Source: an uncultured Bacteroidales bacterium
GTDB lineage: Bacteria > Bacteroidota > Bacteroidia > Bacteroidales > P3
DNA length: 23,506 nt
Direction: 5' to 3'
NCBI GenBank assembly: GCA_937876865.1
Contig: CALEFF010000076.1
Coordinates: 1 to 23,506, forward strand
Every line of letters starts with the position of its first letter. Positions within the stretch are counted from its first letter, which is position 1. The notes below the pieces were generated by a model that saw only the letters and a program-made list of their open reading frames with translations, searched no databases and was not told where the DNA came from. Of this stretch, positions 16,363-23,506 are shown piece by piece. Made by a program: the position numbers and the translations under genes.

Positions 16363-19300
16363 ATGAAAAGATTATTATCTTTTGTTATGGCAATTGTCTT
16401 TGCAATGCAGTTATCTGCACAGCAAGATTCTGTCGCCATAGGTTCGGGAACATCATCTTCCCAAATAGGACCTGTACCAGGTTATTATGGGAATCACCGT
16501 TCTGTTCAACTTTATTCCTCTTCAGAATTAAATATGCCAATGGGGGGGGTAATAGAAGCTATATCATTTGAGTTAGCTACTGTTTCAGGAACTACCTCTA
16601 ACAGACAAGTTCGTATTTATATGAAAGAAGTTTCGGACACAACTTTGCCCGCAAATATGACTATAAATGAACTTGCAAATGATGCATATTTAGTTTATAC
16701 CTCACCAGAGTCAGGGGAACCTTGTGTTGCTAATCAATGGTATAGATTTGATTTGCAATCACCATTTGTTTATTCTGGAGTAGGTAGTTTGTATGTCTTT
16801 TTAGAAGGCGAAGGTTGCACTTCAAGTGGAGGTTGTGCTGTAAATGTAAAATACACCGCTGGTACAAATAAAGCTTGGACTAAGTGTTGGGATACAACAA
16901 CGCCAGATTTGACATCTCCTATTGCAAATAATAACACTCATAGAGCAAATGCAAGAATTTTCTATTCTGAAATTTCAGATGATTATTGCTATCCTATTTC
17001 AGGTTTAACTTTAACTCCAAGTACGGAATCGGTAGATTTATCTTGGACAAGTGATAATAACAATTTTGAAATCCAATATAAATTAAAGAGTGAAGGTTGG
17101 GATTCAGAAAACGTTGTAACGCTTATGTCTTCTACTACATCTGCAACAATAACAGAACTTTTACCAGCAACATTCTATTCTGTAAGAGTAAGATCATTGT
17201 GCGGTGGTACAGAAAGTGTATGGATGTCTACTAACTTCAAGACCCCTTGTTTAGTTATTGAAGAACTTCCTTGGACAGAAACTTTTGAATCAGCGTGGGA
17301 AGACCCACATCTTCCTGGTACAATATCAGCTCCAAACTGTTGGATAAATATCAATGGAGATGGACATGCTACATATTACACTAAATCTTCTACTGCATAC
17401 GAAGGTAATGGTGTTTATATGTATGGTTATGGTTCTGCTACATCAACTTCTGCAAGTTATGCTAATAAAGATTGGTTTATTACTCCTGTTATAGAACTTA
17501 CAGGTGCAGAAATGCTTTCTTTCTATGCAAAGAAATCTTCTACTTCTTATTCTCCTGAGTTAAGAATATATGCTCTTGATGTTGCAACAAATGGAGATAT
17601 GCTTTCGGCAGCAGATACTGTTAATTTTATTCTTATAGATTCATTAGCAGATCTTACTACTACATACGTTGAAAGAGATGTTTTACTTTCTGATTTAGAA
17701 GGTGAATATAGATTGGCTTTTGTTAGAAATAAAACAATTGCTCATGGTGCTGTTTACTTTGATAATGTAACAGTTAAAATGGCTCCTTCTTGCGAAAGAG
17801 TAACTAATTTAACTGCAACAGAAATTACAGAAAATTCACTTTCTTTACAATGGGAAGGTAGTGAAGGAACAGATTCTTATAAATTATACTATAAAGAAGA
17901 AAATGCTACTGATTGGACTGTAATAGAAGATATAACAGATAACTATTATACCTTAACAGATTTGCAATCAGGTACAGGTTATATTTTAAACGCAACAGCA
18001 GTTTGTGATAATGGGGCAGAAACAGGCTTTATTATGGCAGGAAATCTAACCGTATCAACACATTGTCAAGTATATGAAGTGCCTTTCTTGGAAGACTTCA
18101 CAGTATATCCTGCAGGAGAGCTTGAATCTTGTTGGTTAGAAGCAAAAGGACAATGGGATTCTATTCAAGCAGGTGCAACTGTGTATGGTTATACTAATTT
18201 GTGGGGAGCTTATTCTTCACATGTTTTTGATGCTCACGCAAAAATCAACAACTGTTCAACAAATAAAAAAGATTGGTTGATTACTCCAAATATTAACATA
18301 GGAGATGGAAGCGTAGAACAAGATTTGGTATTTGATATTGCTTATACAGATTGGAATAATGCAAATCCAGTGGAATCATACGGACAACAAAAATTTGCTA
18401 TTATTGTTTCAACCGATGGAGGATTGACTTGGGATTTTGAAAATGCTATAATGTGGAAAGCAAATCCTACTGCAGAAACTAATGAAAGAAATATAGAAGA
18501 ACTTACAAACATTCCTCAAAGATTGAAATTTAATCTTACAGAATTAGGATATACAGGAGTAATTAGAGTAGGTTTCTATGCAGAATGTCTTATTTCAGGT
18601 GGCGATAATGATATTCACATAGATAATGTTATGATTACAGAACATATTGACTGTAACGATATGGTTGGAGCACCTCTTGTAAACGCAAGTTCGTCAACTG
18701 CTGTTGCAATATCGTGGAGTGCCGAAGAGCATGAAGCAGCAACAGGTTGGAATGTTTCTTATGTAGAAGGTACTACTAACGATGATCCTGAAAATGGAAC
18801 AATAGTTTCTGTGCCATACGGAAGTGGATTACCTTATGTGATAGAAGGATTAACAGAAGGGGCAACTTACGCATTCAGTGTACAATATGATTGTGAAGGA
18901 GGTTGGTCTCCTTCTGCAACTGTTACATTACCAGAAAGTATGGATATGTTTGCAACAATTCCTTATACTCATGACTTTGAAGATTTAGATGAAAATGCAA
19001 ATTGGACTATCACAAACAATTCTTATAATAATAGATGGTTTATTGGAGACCCTGCAAATATTGCAGAAGGTGGCAATATGCTTTATGTAAGCGATTATGT
19101 AGCCGATTCAACAGGTACTAATTCTACATACGACAACTCTTCTTCTGCTTCATACGTGTTTGCAAGTAGATTGATTCAATTTGATGAAAGCTTAGCATAC
19201 GAAATTTCTTTTGATTATAGTGTACTGGGAGAAGGTACATACGATTTTATAAAAGTAGCACTTAGACCTTGGAATGAATCTTATGTAGGAATTACTGCTG

Positions 19301-22300
19301 CACCAACTTGGACAGTAGCAGGAGCTGTTCAAGAAGGATTTGAATATGCAGGAGGTATTACTAAATTTAATCTTGATACAACAGGAGCAAGAGGAAGTAT
19401 TATTGTTGATGGAGCAGTTGCTAATAATTCATTACAACAATTAGTTTTCGCTTGGAGAAATGACGGTTCAGGAGGTACTATGTCTCCTGTAATAGTAGAT
19501 AATATTTCAGTACTACCGATTAATTGTCTTTCTCCTAATGATTTCTGGTTATCAGAAGATGGAAGGGAACTAACTTCTCTTTCTTTTGATATTTCACCTC
19601 GTACAGGAGATTCTTTTGAAATTCAATATCAAGAATATTCTGATACAGTATGGCAATCAATAATTACAACCGATACAGTAGGGGTAGAGATTTCTGATCT
19701 TATTCCAGGAACAATGTATAGATTTAGAGTAAGAGCTATTTGTGATGGAGAACTTACAAACTTTACAGAAGAAAAACTTTACGAAACACTTTGTTCTGTA
19801 ATTACAATAGATGATGAAACTCCATACTTTGAAGGCTTTGAAATCGCAAATTGGTTCCGTTCAGGAAATATAACTTCACCTAATGCATACGCACCTGTAT
19901 GTTGGTTTAACGTAGATGCAGGTTCTACTTCTTATCGTTGGCAAAGTTCTACAACAGAACCTTATTCTGGAGAAAAATATGCTCAACTTTATTTAACAAC
20001 AACAGGTTCTTCAGATTGGTTGATTACTCCTGTGTTTGATTTAGCAGGAACAGAAACCCTATCATTCTTTGCAGAACATACATTAACTGCAGCAGATGCT
20101 CAAAGCACTCTTAAAATAATGTATTATAGTGTAGATGAAAATGGAGATATGAGTTCTACTGCTGATACTGCTTTATTTGTTAATTTAGAAGATAAAAACT
20201 TAACAAATGAATATACTCCTTATGATGTGTCATTGTCTGCTTTAACACCAGGTCAATATCGTTTAGCATTCTTGGTTTCTCAAACTGCAACAACATCTCA
20301 CTACATTAGAATAGATAATGTAAAAATAGCAAATAATTCTTGTCCTCGTCCAAGTGGAGAAGTAGTTATTTCGGGTGTAACTCCAAATACTGCAACAGTT
20401 TCTTGGACAGATGAAGCTAATACTGCTTGGACTGTTTACTATAAAGCAGAAGGCGACGAAGAATATTTATCAGTTACAACATCTGAACCAACAGCAGAAT
20501 TAACAGATTTAACATCTCATACATATTATGATGTTTATGTAGTTGGAAGTTGTGGTAATGAAGAATCGGAACCAACAGTAATTGCTACATTTATGACTTC
20601 TTGTGATTATATAACAGAACTTCCATTCTTTGAAGGTTTTGAAAACACATTTGTTACAGAAGGAATAAGTAATGCAGAAGCACCTGCTTGTTGGTTAAAC
20701 TACAATGGTGGATATTCTACATCTTATTCATGGAAACGTACAACTACATCTTCTTATATTCACGAAGGAGGTGGAGCACTTTATTCTTATGGTACATCAA
20801 CTTCACCAGGAAATGATGATTGGATTGTAACTCCTGTTATATCTCATGAGGGTGGTGCAGTAGTAAGATTCTTTGCAAAAGTTTCTTCAACAACATCAGT
20901 ACCGGGAATAACACTTAGATACTTAGACGTAGCAACTTATGGTGATGTTACAGGACTTGCAGACACAGCAAACTTTGTAACAATAGGTACAATAGATGGT
21001 TTAACTACAACATTTGCTGAATATGAATATATACTTTCTGAATTACCAGAAACATATCGTTTAGCATTTGTAAGACAAGATGTAGTTAGTACAAGCGTGT
21101 ATATGGATAATTTATCTATAGTAGAAATACCTACATGTTTCAGACCAAATCCTGCTTCTGTTGAAGTAAGCAATATTACACAAACAACAGCAACAGTTAC
21201 TTGGACAGATTCAGATGAAAATAACACTGCTTGGACTGTATATTATAAGGCAGAAAGTGAAGAAGAATTCTTATCAATTACAACAACTGAAACAACAGTT
21301 GAATTAACAGATCTAATCGCAGGGGAATCTTATCAAGTTTATGTAACAACAGTTTGTAGCGATGGTTCTGAATCAGATGCAACATATACAAAATCATTCT
21401 ATACATTACAAGAATCAGTTGAATTACCATACACTTGCGACTTTGAAGAAGAAGGCTCTAATGGTTGGTTGATAAAGAATGGAACATTATTAAATCAATG
21501 GCACATTGGAACTCCAACAGGAGCAACAAGTTCTTCACTATTCATTTCAAATGATAATGGAACAACAGCCGCTTATACAATAACTTCATCATCAGTTGTA
21601 GTAGCAGAAAAATTATTCCAATTAGGAACAACAGATTCAGTAAGAATTAGTTTTGACCTTACAGTAGGAGGAGAATCTTCATACGACTACTTAAAGGTTT
21701 ATTGGTTACCTGCCGATACAACTTATTTACCAGCAAGCACTGCATACTATGGAAATAATAGTTATGTTAATAATGTGATAATGAATAATTACACAGGAAC
21801 ATCAAACTATCGTTTTGTTAATTTACTTTCTGGAACACAAAATATGAGTGTTACATTAGAAAACAATCCAAATGAATTAAGAAAACTTGTATTTGTTTGG
21901 AAGAATGATAGTGGTACTGGAACACAACCAGGAGCAATTATTGATAATATAATGATTGAACCAATAGGAGAAGAAATCACTTGTACAAAACCTGTGGAAG
22001 CATCAGTAGTTGCATCAGAAATAACAGAATCTTCTGCAACAATTTCTTGGCAAGACAATGATGAATCACACTCTGCTTGGAATGTATATTACAAGGCAAG
22101 TAGTGAAGAAGAATTCTCATCACTTATGGCAAGTGAAACAACAGTTGAATTAACAGATTTAATCGCAGGAGAATCTTATCAAGTTTACGTAACAACAAAT
22201 TGTGGAGGAGACGAATCTGCTTCAACAGATACTATTTCATTCTATACATTACAAGAATCAGTTGAATTACCATACACTTGCGACTTTGAAGAAGAAGGCT

Positions 22301-23506
22301 CTAATGGTTGGTTGATAAAGAATGGAACATTATTAAATCAATGGCACATTGGAACTCCAACAGGAGCAACAAGTTCTTCACTATTCATTTCAAATGATAA
22401 TGGAACAACAGCCGCTTATACAATAACTTCATCATCAGTTGTAGTAGCAGAAAAATTATTCCAATTAGGAACAACAGATTCAGTAAGAATTAGTTTTGAC
22501 CTTACAGTAGGAGGAGAATCTTCATACGACTACTTAAAGGTTTATTGGTTACCTGCCGATACAACTTATTTACCAGCAAGCACTGCATACTATGGAAATA
22601 GTGGTTATGTTAATAATGTGATAATGAATACTTACACAGGAACATCGAACTATCGTTTCGTTAATCAAATTTCTGGAACACAAAATATGAGTGTTACATT
22701 AGCAAACGCGCCAAACGAATTAAGAAAACTTGTTCTTGTTTGGAAAAACGATGGTAGCACATCAAATCAACCAGGAGCTATTGTTGATAATGTATTAGTA
22801 GAAGAAGTAACTGAACAAGGCGGCACAGAACCAGAACCATGCGATGCACCAACTAACCTTTCTGCAAGCAATATCACACAAACAAGTGCAGAAATCACAT
22901 GGAACGGCACAGCCACAACCTACGAATTTAAGTTAAACGATGGAGAAGAAGAAACCCTTACAACAACAACAAAAGCACTAACAGGCTTAACACCAAACAC
23001 TGCTTATACAGTAGAAGTAAGAGCTGTATGTGAAGATGAAGAATCAGATTGGGTAACAACAACATTCACAACACTTGAAGAAACAGTAGAACCAGACCCA
23101 TGCGATGCACCAACTAACTTAGTTGCAAGCAATATCACACAAACAAGTGCAGAAATCACATGGAACGGTACAGCAACAACCTACGAATTTAAGTTAAACG
23201 GAGGCGAAGCAGAAACCCTTACAACAACATCAAAAACACTAACAGGCTTAACAGCAAACACAGCTTACACAGTAGAAGTAAGAGCAATATGTGAAGACCA
23301 ACAATCAGCATGGGTAACAACAAACTTCACAACACTTGAAGAAACAGTAGAACCAGACCCATGTGATGCACCAACAGCTCTTTCTGCAAACAATATAACA
23401 GAAACCTCAGCAGAAATCACATGGAATGGCACAGCCACAACCTACGAATTTAAACTAAACGGAGGCGAAGCAGAAACCCTTACAACAACAAGTAAAACAT
23501 TAACAA
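16363..23506 (+). CDS. Giant FN3 / cleaved-adhesin-like repeat surface protein (C-terminus outside window)
   Basis: One open frame of 2381 codons without a stop up to the window edge. Residues 1-20 are a signal peptide (MKRLLSFVMAIVFAMQLSAQ). Residues 22-205 form an N-terminal β-rich module (YYGNHRSVQLYSSSEL, FELATVSGTTSNRQVRIYMK). Then FN3 domains (about 207, 482, 767, 1056, 1327, 1593, 1874) alternate with seven cleaved-adhesin/choice-of-anchor-J-like modules (about 300, 571, 867, 1152, 1420, 1687, 1968), each starting like LPYTCDFEE or LPFFEGFE, with DWLITPV and DNV motifs. From residue 2159 come tandem 87-residue FN3 repeats. Most FN3 units start at a Cys (SC, DC, TC, PC) and have a second Cys near the F-G turn (LCGGTES, ICDGELT, VCEDEES), suggesting an internal disulfide and an extracellular site. 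Probably a T9SS-exported adhesin; the sorting domain would lie beyond the window. A G8 tract sits at codons 60-63. Confidence 0.88.
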   Translation, partial: MKRLLSFVMAIVFAMQLSAQQDSVAIGSGTSSSQIGPVPGYYGNHRSVQLYSSSELNMPMGGVIEAISFELATVSGTTSNRQVRIYMKEVSDTTLPANMTINELANDAYLVYTSPESGEPCVANQWYRFDLQSPFVYSGVGSLYVFLEGEGCTSSGGCAVNVKYTAGTNKAWTKCWDTTTPDLTSPIANNNTHRANARIFYSEISDDYCYPISGLTLTPSTESVDLSWTSDNNNFEIQYKLKSEGWDSENVVTLMSSTTSATITELLPATFYSVRVRSLCGGTESVWMSTNFKTPCLVIEELPWTETFESAWEDPHLPGTISAPNCWININGDGHATYYTKSSTAYEGNGVYMYGYGSATSTSASYANKDWFITPVIELTGAEMLSFYAKKSSTSYSPELRIYALDVATNGDMLSAADTVNFILIDSLADLTTTYVERDVLLSDLEGEYRLAFVRNKTIAHGAVYFDNVTVKMAPSCERVTNLTATEITENSLSLQWEGSEGTDSYKLYYKEENATDWTVIEDITDNYYTLTDLQSGTGYILNATAVCDNGAETGFIMAGNLTVSTHCQVYEVPFLEDFTVYPAGELESCWLEAKGQWDSIQAGATVYGYTNLWGAYSSHVFDAHAKINNCSTNKKDWLITPNINIGDGSVEQDLVFDIAYTDWNNANPVESYGQQKFAIIVSTDGGLTWDFENAIMWKANPTAETNERNIEELTNIPQRLKFNLTELGYTGVIRVGFYAECLISGGDNDIHIDNVMITEHIDCNDMVGAPLVNASSSTAVAISWSAEEHEAATGWNVSYVEGTTNDDPENGTIVSVPYGSGLPYVIEGLTEGATYAFSVQYDCEGGWSPSATVTLPESMDMFATIPYTHDFEDLDENANWTITNNSYNNRWFIGDPANIAEGGNMLYVSDYVADSTGTNSTYDNSSSASYVFASRLIQFDESLAYEISFDYSVLGEGTYDFIKVALRPWNESYVGITAAPTWTVAGAVQEGFEYAGGITKFNLDTTGARGSIIVDGAVANNSLQQLVFAWRNDGSGGTMSPVIVDNISVLPINCLSPNDFWLSEDGRELTSLSFDISPRTGDSFEIQYQEYSDTVWQSIITTDTVGVEISDLIPGTMYRFRVRAICDGELTNFTEEKLYETLCSVITIDDETPYFEGFEIANWFRSGNITSPNAYAPVCWFNVDAGSTSYRWQSSTTEPYSGEKYAQLYLTTTGSSDWLITPVFDLAGTETLSFFAEHTLTAADAQSTLKIMYYSVDENGDMSSTADTALFVNLEDKNLTNEYTPYDVSLSALTPGQYRLAFLVSQTATTSHYIRIDNVKIANNSCPRPSGEVVISGVTPNTATVSWTDEANTAWTVYYKAEGDEEYLSVTTSEPTAELTDLTSHTYYDVYVVGSCGNEESEPTVIATFMTSCDYITELPFFEGFENTFVTEGISNAEAPACWLNYNGGYSTSYSWKRTTTSSYIHEGGGALYSYGTSTSPGNDDWIVTPVISHEGGAVVRFFAKVSSTTSVPGITLRYLDVATYGDVTGLADTANFVTIGTIDGLTTTFAEYEYILSELPETYRLAFVRQDVVSTSVYMDNLSIVEIPTCFRPNPASVEVSNITQTTATVTWTDSDENNTAWTVYYKAESEEEFLSITTTETTVELTDLIAGESYQVYVTTVCSDGSESDATYTKSFYTLQESVELPYTCDFEEEGSNGWLIKNGTLLNQWHIGTPTGATSSSLFISNDNGTTAAYTITSSSVVVAEKLFQLGTTDSVRISFDLTVGGESSYDYLKVYWLPADTTYLPASTAYYGNNSYVNNVIMNNYTGTSNYRFVNLLSGTQNMSVTLENNPNELRKLVFVWKNDSGTGTQPGAIIDNIMIEPIGEEITCTKPVEASVVASEITESSATISWQDNDESHSAWNVYYKASSEEEFSSLMASETTVELTDLIAGESYQVYVTTNCGGDESASTDTISFYTLQESVELPYTCDFEEEGSNGWLIKNGTLLNQWHIGTPTGATSSSLFISNDNGTTAAYTITSSSVVVAEKLFQLGTTDSVRISFDLTVGGESSYDYLKVYWLPADTTYLPASTAYYGNSGYVNNVIMNTYTGTSNYRFVNQISGTQNMSVTLANAPNELRKLVLVWKNDGSTSNQPGAIVDNVLVEEVTEQGGTEPEPCDAPTNLSASNITQTSAEITWNGTATTYEFKLNDGEEETLTTTTKALTGLTPNTAYTVEVRAVCEDEESDWVTTTFTTLEETVEPDPCDAPTNLVASNITQTSAEITWNGTATTYEFKLNGGEAETLTTTSKTLTGLTANTAYTVEVRAICEDQQSAWVTTNFTTLEETVEPDPCDAPTALSANNITETSAEITWNGTATTYEFKLNGGEAETLTTTSKTLT
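16542..16549 (+). repeat. G8 homopolymer in the adhesin coding sequence
   Basis: Eight consecutive G, read ATG GGG GGG GTA at codons 60-63, in frame as given. No other G-run above five was seen in the window. With seven G the next codons become TAA TAG (16550-16555); with nine, the frame runs to TGA at 16569-16571. The tract could therefore act as a translational switch. Confidence 0.85.
21394..21757 (+). repeat. 364-bp direct repeat, copy 1 (adhesin module)
   Basis: Identical base for base to 22237-22600, 843 bp (281 codons) away. It covers the end of one FN3 domain and most of the following cleaved-adhesin-like module (residues about 1678-1799). Outside these limits the two 843-bp units remain similar but diverged. 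Confidence 0.95.
22237..22600 (+). repeat. 364-bp direct repeat, copy 2 (adhesin module)
   Basis: Second exact copy of 21394-21757, in the same reading frame (residues about 1959-2080). The first mismatch on the left is at 22236 against 21393, and on the right at 22601 against 21758. Confidence 0.95.
22837..23506 (+). repeat. Tandem 261-bp FN3 repeats, cut by window edge
   Basis: Units begin at 22837, 23098 and 23359, each with CCA TG(C/T) GAT GCA CCA AC, giving a period of 261 bp or 87 residues. Each encodes PCDAPT...NIT.TSAEITWNGTATT, one FN3 domain linked by TLEETVEPD. The third unit is incomplete here, so the total number is unknown. Confidence 0.93.

Noticed and set aside
20937..22058. 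Minus-strand open frames opposite the adhesin gene
   Set aside because: They lie antisense to a continuous repeat-rich reading frame and their sequence is a by-product of Ser/Thr-rich codons; no promoter or family features.
21394..23506. Direct repeats considered as a CRISPR array or mobile element
   Set aside because: Repeat periods are 843 and 261 bp, all in frame within FN3 and adhesin modules; there are no short repeats with unique spacers and no terminal inverted repeats.
16363..23506. Possible frameshift or pseudogene in the adhesin
   Set aside because: The frame reads through to the window edge without a stop, and domain motifs stay in the same frame across the whole length, including the G8 tract as given.

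Overview
The window looks like chromosomal DNA of a low-GC member of the Bacteroidota, probably Bacteroidales. Reasons: SecD and SecF are fused in one protein; there is a TonB-dependent receptor with an N-terminal carboxypeptidase-regulatory-like domain; there is a PorV/PorQ-type outer-membrane protein and proteins typical of type IX secretion (T9SS) cargo; promoters follow the Bacteroidota pattern TTTG-N19-TAnnTTTG; and starts lack Shine-Dalgarno sequences. No tRNA, rRNA, CRISPR array or insertion sequence was seen.

Layout. Positions 1-2069 are on the minus strand: the N-terminal part of an AMP-binding acyl-CoA ligase running off the left edge, and upstream of it an MFS transporter gene with its own UACG-loop terminator. 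A 280-bp AT-rich divergent intergenic region (2070-2349) carries -7 boxes for both directions. From 2350 everything is on the plus strand: secDF; a hairpin and a textbook promoter; then a probable four-gene operon at 5412-15171 (small single-TM protein, 1228-aa TonB-dependent receptor, 1524-aa exported protein with a T9SS/FlgD-like C-terminal domain, PorV/PorQ-like barrel) closed by a strong terminator. Next come greA and a HIT-family hydrolase gene, 3 nt apart, closed by another terminator. From 16363 to the right edge one uninterrupted reading frame (2381 codons, no stop reached) encodes a giant modular adhesin-like protein.

How the parts may work together. The operon puts a substrate-binding outer-membrane receptor, a large exported protein with a sorting-type C-terminus and a dedicated PorV-like shuttle candidate in one transcript with no SusD partner. 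It could be a self-contained surface assembly whose cargo uses its own PorV paralogue; this is inference. The adhesin gene alternates disulfide-type FN3 domains with cleaved-adhesin/choice-of-anchor-J-like modules. It carries two exact 364-bp repeats and a run of 87-residue FN3 repeats. It also has a G8 tract at codons 60-63, where loss of one G creates TAA TAG at once and gain of one G gives TGA a few codons on. That is the layout of a slipped-strand ON/OFF switch and, with the operon, is the most interesting content of the window.
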